The notes: generated from the sequence alone by a model not told the origin. A DNA stretch of 64,000 nt from Haematococcus lacustris (GCA_030144725.1 JASKMD010000012.1:4113848-4177847); one strand, 5' to 3'; shown: positions 21,969 through 35,223, counted from the first letter of the stretch. Program-made: numbers and translations.

Positions 21969-24900
21969 ATGCCTGCGGCATTTCCTGTGCCAAACGTCGT
22001 CCCTAATGACGACGGGTGGGGTCCAAACCCCAGTGCTGTGCCAGCCCATCTAGCAGACGTGCCTTTTGCGCCGTTCGGCAAGGGAGACAAAATCGGGCGT
22101 GCCAGTGACTGGACACAGGCTGCTTATCAAAAGTACCCAGGTAGGACGTCCGGCATACAAACGCCAAGGTTCAGCACACACTCATTGATCTCCGTCCGAT
22201 GTGCAGGTCGGGGGTACCAGCAGGGCGCCCCCACGGCTGTTTTCAACTTCTTCCACAACGAGGAGGTATGTTAAGGCGCTGCAGCACGGTTCCACGTAGC
22301 GGTCCCAAGAGCCGACACTAGCCGGGTCTGTGTGTGGGCGCAGGAGGAGAACTTCCACGTTGTCGACAGCCGGCCTGTCAAAGCGCCCAAGTTTGGCCAG
22401 CGCCGCTTCCCCCCTAGGTTCCAGGGAGGGCGAGGCCGGGGGGATCGCAATGATCCTCATGGCCAGGAGCCGCAAGGAGGCCGCACTGAGCGGCTGGGCA
22501 CAAAGAAGCAGGAGGCACGGAAGCAGCCATGGCAGAACTTTGGCCGTGACCAGCAGCGGGTAAGCTGGGGCCTACATGCATGACTGCATGGATCTGCATG
22601 GCACTGCCCTCGTTTCTTCACTGCCTGTCCGCCTGGTTTGGTGAATGTGCAGACAATCTACAGCAGCTCCGTGGACATCAAGCCGGAGTGGGCCGTCATT
22701 GAGCAGATCAATTTCCCAGCACTGGGCAAACTACATTGCTCGGTCGGGGAGCCAGAGGATGTGATGTGTTGCGGCGAGCTGGAATACTACGACAAGGCCT
22801 TTGACCGTGTCACAGTCAAAGCAGAGACACCCCTGGAGAAGACAAAGCGTGCCTTCAGAAATGTCACTACCTCAGATGACCCCATCATGAGGTGTGCTGC
22901 CACACCCACCAGGAAGACAGCACCAGCTTGCAGCGCTGCTGCAATAGACAGCACCACAGCAGGTCGGGCAGCCCAGCAGCGGTTGCTGACACAGTCACCA
23001 GTTCCAGAGGCTGGGCAGGGGTGGCCAGGGTGTCAGCCTAGTCGGCCAGTGTGCTAACAGCTGAGGCTGCTTGCATGGGCAGAGTGGTTGTCGAGCATGA
23101 GGCACTCTGCCGCCTTGGTTCATGCAGCCCGGGCCCGCCCCGCCCCGCCCCGCCCCCTCCGTGCTGCAGGAAGCTGGCTGCTGAGCACAAAGCCACAGTG
23201 TTCGCCACGGACACCATTCTGACCACCCTCATGTGCATGCGCTCCTCCAAATACTCCTGGGACCTGCTGGTCACCAAGATTGGCGGCAAGCTGTTCTTTG
23301 ACAAGCGCGCCAACTCCAACCTGAACCTGCTGACAGTGAATGAGACAGCCCAGGAAGAGGTGCCAGAGGAGAAGGACAACATCAACGGTGTGCAGCACCT
23401 GGCCATTGAGGCAACCACCATCAACCAGAACTTCTCACAACAGTGGGTGCATGGCGGCGAGAGGATTGTGAGGTCAACACACTGGCTGAGGAGTGCAGGC
23501 ACTGCAGAGGGCGCAAAGCCTAAAACTGGCTAACATGCAGAGGCGGCCACTATTGCCAGGGCACATCTGGGCAGGGTGGCGTGTGGCAGTGGCAGCGCTA
23601 ACATGTCACGAAGCTTGTAGGCATTCGGTGGGAGGGAGTGCTCATGTTGCTGTGGTCAGCAGTGCCATAATAGTGACAGCGGAGCAGCAGGCAGCAGTGG
23701 GTGCTCAGTAGACGCTGGATCATCACATTACAGAACAGCAAAGCCGCAAGCACGGCAGCTGCTAGGTGTGAACAGTTTCACTGCACCAAAAGAGCATATG
23801 ACAGCAGGCTGCTGCAGCACAGGTACCTGCCACATGCATTGCAGCAGCTGGCAGCAGTCGTGGGAGGGCTGCGGCTCATCATTGCTCGACCTGCGGTGAA
23901 AAGTCTGCAGTAGGCATGATGACCTAGGACCCACCATCTCTGTGCTGTAGATGCTGCCTGTGCTGTGCTGTGCTGTGCTGTGCTGTGCTGTGCCTGCTGT
24001 CCTGATTCCTGCGTTTGGGTCCTAGACTATCAGATATCAGAACAGCAGACATTGATGATCACAGCACTGGCAGCATCCCAAGCAAATCTGCAGAGGCCCT
24101 ACTGGTAGTTGTTCGCAGCCAGGCAGCCGTGTCCAGCCTCTAAGTGACGAGCGCCTGCTGGCTGCTTGCAGGGTGTTGGTGAAGGGCGGGGAGAAGTTCA
24201 AGTATGACGCACCCAACCCCTTCACTTCGCCAGAGGAGGAGGAGGAGCTGGCCAGCTGTGCCTACAGGCAAGTGACCAAACAGACGAAGAGGCAGGCAGC
24301 TGGAGTGCCATGGGAGGTGGGCAGCAAGCAAGGCCCGCTGAGGCGTTGCTCTGCAGCATTGGCCCCTGTGATATCTCTACCAGGGGCGCATCAGAGTTGT
24401 GCTGAAAATACAGGTTTGCTCCATCTGTGCAGTCACACACGAGACCTGGTCATGCTAGGAAGCAAGCATGTTAGTCAGGCCTATGACGTCTCAACCCGCA
24501 GCTAGTGCAGGACACACCCCATGACTGGCAGCACGTCCATCGTTGCCAGCAGCAGTCGCAGCAGCAGCAGCAGCAAGCGTAGCAGGGTTATGGCGGTAAT
24601 GTGGCGCTGGGTCAAGGCGCCCACACGCTTGATAGCCAGGGTGGGAGGGTGTGTTTGATTGGTGCGCTGAGTGTGCAACCATAGGGCGGATGTGCTGGAC
24701 CTTGCAGTTTGGTGTGGGATCAGGCCAGGTGTGCACTAGCATCAGGCTGGTGTGGCACGGCCTATGTTGCAAAGGTGTGGCAGGGATGAAGAATAAGAAA
24801 GAGATGGAGGAGGTAGCATTGGGTTTGTACCATGCGGAGCAGGGCTGTCTTCTTAGGCAGCGCAGCAGTGTTGGTGAATTTTAACGTGCAGGGAGCTGCG

Positions 24901-26824
24901 CAATACACATAGTTATGATTATGGTGAGCAGTGGGCAGGGGCAAGCAGGAAGATTGGCCGTGGGGCCTTTGCTGTGACCTTATGTGATATGGTGGGTAGT
25001 TTGGTGTCTGGTGCGGCAGGTACCGCAAGTGGAGGCTGAATGAAGAGTCAGAGCTGGACATTGTTGTCCGCTGTGAGGTGGACGGCATGATCAACAACAA
25101 GGGCGAGGACCAGCTGTTGAGCATCAAGGCCCTCAACGAGTTTGACATGCGAGCTCAGGTGAGGCTACGCAGTCAAGCTGACAGCGGGCAGGCAGGCAGA
25201 CTGGCTGGCAGACTGGCTGGCAGCAAGCAGGCAGGCAGACGTAGGCAGGCAGGCAGGCTGGCATCGGGCAGGCAGGCAGGTGGGTGGGTTCAGAAGGCTG
25301 GAAAGCAATGGTATGTAGCTGTAAGTAGCGTTGCCTGACTCCTTCATCCATATCCTTGCTTTTCAGACACCAGCTCCTATCTCCCCAGCTCTTCTTTCTG
25401 ATCCCTGATGCTACCCTGTGACCCAAGTACACCCAACAAGGCATCTATGATACATGGATAGATGATTGTGGCATTCCGCTCGTCTGCTTTGGTGGCAAAG
25501 CAATGCTAGTAGGCGAGTGTCTGGCGATGGTGGTGCTGCTGCTCGTGATGAGCCCACAGGACTGGCGGAAAAAGGTGGAAAGCCAGCGTGGTGCAGTGCT
25601 TGCATTTGAGACCAAGAACAACAAGTACAAGATGGCCAAATGGACGGCATCAGCGTTGTTGGCAGGCGCCGACATCATCAAGCTGGGCTATGTCAGCCGG
25701 GTGGGACCTCGCGATAACATCAACCACGTCATCTTGGCAACCCAGGTGTGTGACCTTGCATGGTTTGGCAGAACGCAGACTGCCACATTCAAGGCGCAGC
25801 AAGCTTGACAGCATGGCCTAAATCATCATCATCACTATCATTGTCATCATTACATGGTGCTTGCCAAAGCTGGCGCCATCAGCGCAAGAGCCAACATCAT
25901 GTTGCTCCTATAGCATAGCCTGACTGGCTTGTGCCAGTGAGCTGGCCTGACTGAGCTTGTGCCAGTAGCAGCCAACAGTGAGTGTGAGTGTGTCCAGCTG
26001 GCTGGGGGTGCTGTGTGACGGTGGGGCTCTGAGGGTGTCCATGAGAGGGTGGGGCTGAGCAGCAACAGTCTGAGTGGCAGCAGCATGACTGGCAGGGGCA
26101 GTACAGGGCTGATGGTCAGTGTGCACCAGGTAATGCCCAGAGGAGCCACAGTCACTGTGTAACACTGTCTGTATGTCACTGTGTCCGTACCTCTCACCGA
26201 TTGAGCGATGAGGCGGTCACTGATTGGATGTAACGAGAAAGAGGTGGTCATTGTGTGACTGAGTGTGACTGAGTGCCTTCCCTGATGTCACACTGCCCTG
26301 AGTGTATGGCTGTGTCTGTGCAGGTGTGCAAGCCCAAGGACTTTGCTGGGAGCATCAACTTGAGCATGGATCACTGCTGGGGCATTGTGCGCGCCCTGGT
26401 GGAGCTGTTCATGAAGCAGGAGGATGGCAAGTTCCTGCTGGTCAAGGACCCAATGAAAGAGCTGCTGAGGTGTGTGGGGGGCTGGTGCAGCTTTGCAACA
26501 TGCCCAGGGCTGCAGTGAACAGCTATAGTGCCAACACGTGTCTGCGTGAGGGTGGGGAGAGGGATGAGGGCGTCAGCAGGCATGAGCCTCTGGGCTCTAG
26601 CGCCTGTTGAACAAGTCACGTTTTGACCCTAGACACCATTTAATTGCTCGTTAGGCTAAACTGATGATTGTCGAGTGACGTGCTGGAACATACTTGGTGG
26701 CTATGCATGGGTGCTGCTTCAAGTGCATGCCTGTGCGCCCGTTGGTTGCTGCTGCAGAGTGTACTCCATCCCTGATGATGCCTTTGCAACAGAAGCTGAC
26801 TACGCAGACTTGCCAACACAGTAG
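21969..26824 (+). CDS. EIF3D: Translation initiation factor eIF3 subunit D
   Basis: eIF3d is the cap-binding subunit of the eIF3 complex in cytosolic translation initiation. Ten exons join in phase to 530 aa, near the family length of about 550: 21969-22140, 22207-22265, 22344-22559, 22653-22891, 23170-23442, 24172-24267, 25020-25158, 25560-25745, 26324-26469, 26758-26824. Landmarks: [15 protein letters not shown] near the N-terminus, an RG-rich basic stretch, the [10 protein letters not shown] core, [15 protein letters not shown]-like region, [22 protein letters not shown]-like segment and F-A-G-S-I-N-L-S. The acidic tail of animal eIF3d is shortened to a few residues. Intron 6 starts with GC (CAG|GCAAGT). 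Confidence 0.96.
23948..23993. repeat. CTGTG pentanucleotide repeat in eIF3d intron 5
   Basis: Consecutive TGCTG/TGTGC pentamers form a short simple-sequence tract within the 23443-24171 intron. Confidence 0.8.
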
Positions 26825-27707
26825 CCGTGCCAACGGCAAGAAAGAGTACCCCAAGACGTAGATCTGACTTTGGGAACATGGATTGGGGTGTTGCTTGTTA
26901 CTCAGCTACAGCTTCAGCACTGAAGCGCCATCAGCAATACAATAAGCACAGGCCAGTCTTAAGGTCCGCTGAGACAATCTGCATGCTTGTGCTTGTTGGC
27001 TTGTACGTTGGCTTGTGCATTATGTAATGGATATCACTTCCGCTCCACTCCGGTTGCCTGGTCACGTCCGCTTCACTCCAGTTTGGGATGCATCGCGTGG
27101 TCGATTTGGCTATTCTGGCGGATATGATTGTGATTGGAGCGGAGTCAGGTCAATGCAAAGCCTATCTCGTGCACAGTGACATTTGCACGGTTGCCTGCAT
27201 CACCATTACAAGCACGTTGAAGGCCACATCTATGGCGCGAGAAAATGGCTTCCATGTTCTGCATTTTCGCATGCCACTTACTGTCCGCGTTTGTTCGTGA
27301 GATCACAGAAAGCATGCATTGTCGTCAGCACCATTTAGACACATTCATGACTCTTCCCGCTGTGTCGTTTCGCGGTGCCATGTTCGCCTTCGCTTAGTAA
27401 AGTTGCATTTCGCTGAAGCCTACACTGGCATAGACAACGCAGCTTCGCAGCCCGCATCCGCAAGACCATGCGACACTCGATCAGCAAGGGGCATGGCCTA
27501 GCTAAAGCGAGGCTCCCAGTAGCATACATGCACTGTGGTAGCTGCGAGAGCGTCTCGTGGAGTCCCCCATCGTTCCAGTCCCCAACCACAGCAGCTCAAG
27601 ACAATGCTGCAGCATTATGACAGAACCATCTTTCTTCAACAGCAAGGTGTTGCCTGCGGGGAATCTCCTTTCACTCCAGCCTAACTTCTACAGTTTCATA
27701 AACCACC
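26825..27707. other. Intergenic region between eIF3d and the low-complexity gene
   Basis: Contains the eIF3d 3' untranslated region and poly(A) signal, then a local duplication (TCCGCTCCACTCCGGTT / TCCGCTTCACTCCAGTT near 27040-27080). Short frames here show no recognisable protein. Confidence 0.5.
27023..27027 (+). terminator. TGTAA polyadenylation signal of eIF3d
   Basis: TGTAA lies 199 nt after the eIF3d stop, a normal algal 3' UTR length. Confidence 0.5.
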
Positions 27708-30700
27708 ATGACAGAGAAGCAGTATTGGTATGATCTCAAAACAGCTGAGTCAGCAGGCCTTCACCTCCCAGCGAGCATGCAAGCAAGTGCAGGCCTTGGT
27801 GACCAACGCAGCTCCTACAGTCGGCTGGCCATCTTTCGCCAGCTGTCAGGACGGCACAGCAGCAGCAGCAACACCCCACCCCACACATCAGCCAGCTTCA
27901 TTCACCAGCCAGTGCAAGGGGTGGCTAGGGCTGGCCAAGGCTGCCCCACATCCCACTGGTCGCCTGCTCCACAGCCAGTCAACCAACAAGCTGGAAGGGT
28001 GCCGCCAGTCCAGTCAGGAGCATGGCACATCCTGACACCCAGCTATCCCTCCCTTGCCACCACCACCACCACCACAGCAGCAGCTACACCCTCCCCAGCC
28101 GGCCCTACTGCTGCCCTCGCCACAACGCAGCCACTGGGCCGCCCAGCCGCCCCCTACTCCACCCTGCAGCCATGTTGCCCCCCAGCTGCACCCGGGCCGC
28201 ACCCCTCCACCACTGCGCTGGCTGCCAGCCTGCCCCGCTCCGGCCTGCCTCTGCTCAGAGCCCTGGCGCTGTCTGGCTCTGACCTGTGGCTGCCTGCCCA
28301 GGCCAGCCCTGCACTGCTCACCGCACCCCCTCCAGCCCCCAGCCACCTGCCCAGCACCTCACAAGCCAGTGGCAGCAGCTGGAGCAGCAGGGATAGCGTG
28401 CACTCCACCCGCTCCCTGTCAGTGATAACAGCCTTAAGCAACGGAATGCAGGGATTGGGGCAGGCCTGCAGCAGCCGCAGCAGCCAGGGCAGTCAGCAGC
28501 GCCTCAGCAGCACCCTAGCCTCCTCCAAGGCTGTCCCCGCAAGCCTAACACGCTCCAGCTCTAATGCCAGTGCTGGGACTGGGGCAGGCTCTGGCATGGA
28601 TGTCCTTGCAGTCAGGGGTGTTGCCGGCACTGCTGCTGCCGCTACAATGGCCTCCACCACCTCCGCTGCCGCCACTTGCACCACTGCTGCTGTTCCAGCT
28701 ACCGCTGCTGCTGCTGCCGCTACCATGGACCCCAGTGCACCCACTCCAAGCACTGCGTGTTCAGCTGCCAGCTCTGCAGCCCCCAGTCTCGCCCCTGCAC
28801 CCTCACCCGACACACACCAGGGCTGTGCTGCTGGTGGCAGCTCTGCGGACCAGCTCAAGGCAGCAGCAGCTGTCTGGGTGTTGAGTGATGCTGTCACTAG
28901 CACACTACTACCTGCCCCTGAGGCCCCTGCCCCTGAGGCCCCCGTGCAGGCAGCCCCTTGTGCAACCCCCCATCAACTACCTCCACAACAGACCCACCCA
29001 CCAGCAAGCTCTGCCCTGACCAATACACCTCACCTCCACCCAGCAGTAGCTCTAGAGCCGCCCCACAGCCTCCCCCAAGCTGTGACTGCCTTCCCTCCTG
29101 CCCAGCCCCTCCTCTCCCCTGACCCTGACCCCGTCCCGCTCCCCTGCACGCTTGTGCCTCATGCCACCCACCAGCTTGCGACAGCGATAGCTGGGACGCT
29201 ACACAGCACCCCCCCGCTCCTGTCCTTGCAGCCAGCCTGCCTGCCTGCCCTCCTGTGCCACACTCAGCAAAGCAGCAGCCAGCAGGGCAGTCAGGATGGG
29301 GCTGCCTGGCCATTATGCCCCAGCGTCCCACAGCCGGCCCCTGCCTCTCACTCTGACCTCACTCTGCAGTCATGCAGCCAGGACATGGTCCCCTCTCAGC
29401 CTCCCACCTCAGCCCCCTCACTTCCACCCCTTGCCTGCACCTCCCCACCTGGCCAAACACGCTCGCACGCCAATGGCTCAGCAGGGGGGACTGCGTGTTT
29501 GCCGCACTGCTTGCCAGACCAACAGCACAGCAGCAGCAACAGCACCGACTATGCAGTGGCTGGGTCAGGCACCGTCATGGGCACGGCAGAAACTGCCGCA
29601 GGCACAACAGCAGGGGCGACGGCAGGGGCAGCCAGCAACGCACTGGTGCAGGGTCAACGGCCCTGCTGCTGCTCCCCCCCACTGATCACTCCCAGTCACA
29701 CCCCTCCCCTGCAAACCAGGGGCGGTAGCCTGGAGCAGGGTACTTCAGCAAAGCAGCTCCACGAACATCAGCAGGAGCAGCAGCAGCAAGTGAAACCGCA
29801 CGGCCAGCTGCAGCAGCGGCAGCAAGAGCATGACATGCAGCAGCAGCAGCAGGGGGAGGAGGGGGCCCCACCAGATGGACTGCTCCCTCTAAGACCCTGG
29901 GGCAGGGGGGCTGCACAAAGCCCTGGCCCTGGCCTTGGCAATGCCACCACCGCTGTGCCCATGTTCACCCTCCCCCTGCCCTGTGCCCCCAACACATCAG
30001 CTGCTCAGGAGAGCACCCACTTCCCCGCAGCTCCACATGCCGCGGCAGCCTCCACCCACCCCTCCACCCACCCCTCCACCCACCCCTCCACCCACCCCTC
30101 CACCCACCCCTCCACCCACCCCTCCACCCACCCCTCCACCCACCCCTCCACCCACCCCTCCACCCACCCCTCCACCCACCCCTCCACCCACCCCTCCACC
30201 CACCCCTCCACCCACCCCTCCACCCACCCCTCCACCCACCCCTCCACCCACCCCTCCACCCACCCCTCCACCCACCCCTCCACCCACCCCTCCACCCACC
30301 CCTCCACCCACCCCTCCACCCACCCCTCCACCCACCCCTCCACCCACCCCTCCACCCACCCCTCCACCCACCCCTCCACCCACCCCTCCACCCACCCCTC
30401 CACCCACCCCTCCACCCACCCCTCCACCCACCCCTCCACCCACCCCTCCACCCACCCCTCCACCCACTCCTCCACCCACCCCTCCCTCCACCCACCCCAC
30501 CTGCCCATCACCACAGCCACCCCCCTCCTGCCAGCCTTGGTGCCAGAACAGGCAACAACAAGCAGCTATGCAAAGCTGAGCCACAGCAGCAGCTGGCAGC
30601 CTGACCAGCAGCTGCCCCCTGTGGGCCCCCACCACCCTGAGCCCCACCCCCCTGCCGGCCTGCCCAGTGTGCACAGCCGCCGCCGCAACAGCAGCAGTTG

Positions 30701-33700
30701 CAGCAGCCGCCGCTGCAGCAGCAGCAGCAGCAGTAGCAGCGGAGGGGGAGGGCCAGGCCCTGCCCCAGCAAGCCAGCTGTCCCTGTGCAGCCTGGCAGCC
30801 TCTGCAGCCGCAGCCCACAGCCCAGCCTGGGGAACCGAGGGCCAGGGGCAGCAGGGCTGTCTGCGTCTGCCCAGCCTGCTGCTGGCCCCCCCTGAGCAGC
30901 ACCCAGGGGGTGGGGGGTGGGGCCTAGGGGAGCAGCAGGGTGGAGCAGGCAGCCGCCCTGCTGTGGGTGCTACTGGCTCCAGGGGGAGGGGGAATGGCAG
31001 TGTGAACAGGTGTGAGAGGGAGGGGGAGGGGGAGGCCAACAAAACTTATTCAACAAGGAACAACATGTTGGACCAGCCAGTGCAAGGGGTGGGTAGGGCT
31101 GGCCAAGGCTGCCCCACATGGGGGGTCCAGGCCATGGCACTCGTCAACCAAGTGGGCAACCCCTGGGGCGCCCTGACCAGCGCACCTGCACCGGGGAGTC
31201 CCGGCACCCACAGCAGCAGCAGCAGCAGCAGCAGCCCCCAGGTAGCCCCGCCGCCCCCTACCCAGACCCCCAGCCACGCCCCTCCCATGGCACCTGAGGA
31301 CCATGTTGCCGTGCCAGGGCTTCCTGTGCCGGACCACAGCAGCTCAAGGCAATGGAGGTACCCGGCCATCATGACTGCAGCTCAGGACAGCGATCCAGAG
31401 CAGACTAAGCGGACTGATGGCGCCACCACCACCTGCCCTACCCTGCCTGTCCCCTCCTCCACCAAGCGTCGGCGCCGGCAGCGGGCTGGCAAGAAAGGGG
31501 CGCATCCCGCCCCCTCCGCCGCCGCCCCACCAGCCCCCACAACCTCCCCCCAGCGGCTAGCGGCCGGCGGGGTGGGTGACATCGGCGCCCTGAGCTTGCA
31601 TGGGGCTGGGCTCAGGGCAGCCCCCCTCCCCCTCAGCCGCCCTGACCCTATGGGAAGGTGCCCGGAGCAGGGGGGAGGCAGGGTGGCAGAGGGGGCTGCG
31701 CGGCACAGGATGCCAGGCAGGTGAGCGGTGTGTGACCCAGGCGGGCGCTGCGGTGGGCGGAGCACTGCCCTCCTGAAAGGTTAGAGCGCTGTAAGTGCTG
31801 GCAGGTGCTTGTTGTGCAGCTGGGAGATGTGCGGTGTAGTACTGCAGAATGGCGTAGGTAAGCCAGCTGTGATGTAGGCAGCCCAAGCACCCACACTCAG
31901 GCTGTCAACTGCCTGTCAACTGCCTGGCATGGGGTCAACTGTCAAGCACTTCATGTGCAGCCGTCTGGGGAGGTGTCATCCTCACTGCCTGGCCGCCTGG
32001 CCTGGCCCTGTTGATCTCAAAGAAAATGAAAAAGAACATGTCACCCTCCTGGCCCCTGACATGTGTGTTCTGGTTGGGTGTCGAACCCAGGTCCCTTGTT
32101 TCTACGCTGCCCGGCGCCAACCCCATGCCCCCGACTCAACCCAGCAACCTCCAACTGAACACCCTTTCAACCGCCACAACCAACAACCTCCAAGCTCCAG
32201 CCATGTCTGCCTCCTTGCCTATGACCAGCAGGGGCTCCGCCACCTGGGGTGGTAGAGGCCATGGAGGGACAGAGGATCAGCACCCGGTGCAGCTAGGTAA
32301 GCCACTCACCTTGAGTTGAGTGATGGGTATGGCGGCCAGGAGCGACTGCTGCAGGGCTGATGGAAGGTCTAATGGCAGGCCGAATGGCATGGCTGGTGGT
32401 AGGGCTGTTGGCAGGTCGGAGGTGGTGGGCTGGGTGGCAGCTCTGCTGCAGTGCAGCAGGCTGTTGCTGCAGCACAGCGTGAGCAGGACAGGGGTCCAGC
32501 CTGGCCTTGAGAGTGGTGCGGGCGGCATGGAAAAGGCTCAGGCAATAGCTCTGAGCATTGGAGGTGGTGGTCCGTGTCCCTCGTGATCAGCAGTGTGGTA
32601 GTCGTGTGCCAGTGAAGGGCTGCAGCTGGGCTGAACATGAACTGAGCTGAACAAGTAGCTTGCTGCCCCACCGACCACCTGCTGCTGCTGCTACTGCCCC
32701 TGCTACTGCGATGGTAGCTACTGCTGCCACCGCTGCTGCCCCTGCTGCTGCTGCTGCTGTCCGCAGGGGTGCTGGGTCCTGACCCCAGGGAGGAGGCAGT
32801 GCGGCGCACCCAGCTGCGTGTGGAGGCGTACCGCCAGGTCAAGGTGGGATTGGCCAGGCTGGGTGCAGCTGCAGGAGGGGGAGAGGGCGAGGGAGGGTAG
32901 CAGGAGTGGGAGGGTGGTGACAGGGGGAAAGAGCGGGAGGGTGGGGGCAAAGGAAGGGGTGGGAAGGCAGAGGGTGGGAGGATAGGGGGCAGGGAGGACA
33001 CGAGGGGCATGGGTAGGGCCGAGTAGGAAGTGGAGGAAAGTCGGGAAAGGAGAAGTAGAGGAGAAATTGAGATGAGAAGGAGGGAAGAATAAGGCTGCCC
33101 ACTAGGGAGTCATGTTGTCAGCCGTCAGAGTGTTTTAGTTGTAAGGCAGCGATTGAGATGTTGTTGTCAGTGCTGAGCCTGGCTGTACGGCATTACTCGT
33201 ACGATGCCAGTAGCCAAAGCCATAGCCACTGCCAGCCATGGGCCTGGGCTGCAGGCTGAGACCGCAGCTCAAGCCGCGCTGGCGGATGCTGCGAGGAAGC
33301 AGGCGGCAGCTGAGGCGCGTCAAGCAGTTAAGGCCGTAAAAGAGCGCAAACGCGCTGAGATCTACGCCATCAACGCCGTGCTCAAGCTGTAAGTGGGCTG
33401 CTGCGCATGCATGTGGCACGCCATTGCATTTCCACTCTCTTGCCCAGCTCAGCTACAGCCCGCATGCGGTCTCCCAGGAGTTGCTGACAGCACATCCATG
33501 CAGCTTAACCGCTATCCCCAACACATACTTTACTGGCCCTGTGTGGTACAACATGCAGAGCCTGGTCAAAGCAAGCACGTGTCTGCAGCTCACCGCAGCT
33601 GCATCCCTGCCACCATCCTCAATGACACTTTGCAGCTGCACATGGAACCAATGCCACACCAGCACCACCATGCCCTTTACGGCATTGGCCTGGTGGCCAA

Positions 33701-33965
33701 AGCCTGGTGCCGCACTCGTCATGAACGTGCCTTGCAGCCATTCAGACATTGGGTTGTGGTTGTGGTTGTTGTTGTTGTTGTTGTTGTTGATGATGACTGG
33801 TACAGCTGCTGAGCCTGCTTGCTTGCTTGCCTTGTGTGCTCCAGGTCAGACCTGGCCCGGGCGCAGCAGCTGCTGGCAGGGGGACAGGGCAGTCCCGAGG
33901 GGGAGGGCAGCAGGCCAGGCACTGCTGGCAGCGACAGGGGGACTCTGGCCGTACATGGGGTCTGA
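27708..33965 (+). CDS. Large low-complexity Ser/Thr/Pro-rich protein with C-terminal coiled coil (unidentified)
   Basis: A single frame stays open for 4 kb from an ATG at 27708 (context ACCACCATGA) to a probable donor at 31720 (CAG|GTGAGC). It encodes about 1337 residues rich in Ser, Thr, Pro, Ala and Gln, including about 35 T-H-P-S repeats, and contains no recognised domain. Downstream exons 32767-32843, 33255-33388 and 33845-33965 join each other in phase and encode charged helical sequence ([14 protein letters not shown], then [19 protein letters not shown]) ending at TGA 33963-33965. A 20 nt exon at 32232-32251 would link the two parts in frame, but that is weak. The 3' exons are the more credible coding part; whether the long ORF belongs to the same gene is inference. 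Function unknown. Confidence 0.5.
30055..30484. repeat. 12 bp minisatellite, about 35 copies
   Basis: Near-perfect tandem units of CCACCCCTCCAC. Because 12 is a multiple of three, all frames are open: T-H-P-S or T-P-P-P forwards and V-G-G-G, G-W-R-G or V-E-G-W backwards. Only the forward T-H-P-S frame is embedded in a longer ORF. Coding use is unproven. Confidence 0.95.
31414..31500 (+). repeat. Second copy of basic-peptide cassette
   Basis: Matches 3332-3425, in the frame of the long ORF. About 340 bp upstream, a 34 nt motif (starting CAGCCAGTGCAAGGGGTGG at about 27909) recurs at about 31078, so repeat-derived sequence has been absorbed into this ORF. Confidence 0.6.
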
Positions 33966-35220
33966 GGGTTGAAGCTTCACTCTGGCCATTCAGCCACATA
34001 GTGAGACCCTACAGGTTGTGCAGGCAGCATGCATGAGTAAGCTGACGAGCCAAGACTAGCCTAAAAGACCAGATGAGCTGAATGAGCCTGACAAGCTTGA
34101 TTGGGCACACCTGAATGTCCAAGGTTTGCACACCCACAGAGAAGCAGTACCCTCTCCTACCACAGCAGCCACTAGCATCACGACATGGTGGTCAAGGAGT
34201 GACGGAGTGTGAGGTGTGGCCACAGCCCCCGGTGTGAGCTGTGGTTGCAGGGGCACGGCTAGGGGGCAACCCTTGCCCTCAGCCAGCCATGCCTGTTGTG
34301 ATTGGGGGCACCCCACAGCACCCAGTCTGGGTCCTCTGCCATGCCTGGAGTCTCCACTTGTTTAGGCTAGCTCGCTGGGAGGACGCCAGGAGGCCGCATG
34401 GTTCTGGCACACCCCATTTCACTCATTGACTGCTAGGCCAACAGCCCGCTCTGATGCCTGGAAGCAGCAGGGCATCTAATGCAGCGCGGCATCTAATGCA
34501 GCGCGACTGCTTGCTAGCAGCACAATGCCAGGGCTTGCATGGTCACAGTAGCACACACCCATGGCCTGCGCCTGGCATGGTGTTCACTGCATGTGTTCAA
34601 TAACGCATGCAGTGGACATAATGCCAGTGTTTAATAATGAAGGGTGTCAGGGGTTGTACAACACGCTGTAGTTTACGGACATGCTGGCTGTGCCTGGCCC
34701 CCTGCAAATACTCACCGCTTGCATTTGCCATGCATGTTCCTAGCAACCCCATGCAGGTGAGTCCTGTGTAGACGCTGCAATGTAAAGCCAGACTCATGCC
34801 GAGAATGCATGTATGCGCATTTTTGTATGCAATGTTTATGCCATGGCTGCATGCATGGGCCAAAGCTGGTGGTCCTTCTATTCTTCGCTATAGCTGCCTG
34901 CTCAAGTGCATTGTGAGCATGAGTGCTGAGTTGTGGTGTGTGAAGCTGGCGGTTGAATTGTCATGATGGTCTGAGATCAGACGCCTGCTTTCAACATGAT
35001 GAAAACAATGCATGATGAAAACAAACATTGTATGATAGATGATGGATATTTCTGCATCTCTGTACCCCTTTCCCCCTGTGTTTCTTCACAGCAGTGAGAG
35101 ACCGGTGTGTGTCCCTAATCTAGGAGTCGCCTCCTATTCGCTAAAGCCCTACCCTCGCACACACATCTCCTTTGTAAGGGGCTATCTGACCGTTTGATTT
35201 GCACACATGCATTTCCACAC
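33966..35220. other. Intergenic region with dispersed repeats
   Basis: No gene is supported. A block at about 34497-34600 recurs at 57018-57122. AT-richer sequence with CATGATGAAAACAA duplications follows near 34998-35030. Confidence 0.5.
34497..34600. repeat. Dispersed repeat, copy shared with 57018-57122
   Basis: About 100 bp (GCGACTGCTTGCTAGCAGCA through CATGGTGTTCACTGCATGTG) match the second locus with only scattered differences. The following TGTTCAATAACGCATGCAG resembles 18205-18258. Confidence 0.75.
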
Positions 35221-35223
35221 ATG

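Noticed and set aside
29965..30902. Long minus-strand Gly/Val/Trp-rich frames
   Set aside because: They are mirror frames of the 12 bp repeat, whose length divisible by three keeps all frames open; no independent coding signal.
32070..32110. tRNA T-arm or SINE B-box (minus-strand GGGTTCGACACCC)
   Set aside because: Only a weak T-arm is present; no matching acceptor, D or anticodon arm could be found.
33393..33812. Plus- and minus-strand ORFs within 33389-33844
   Set aside because: The interval is an intron by phase-consistent GTAAGT...CCAG junctions; the ORFs end in a GTT/GAT simple repeat and show no family motif.
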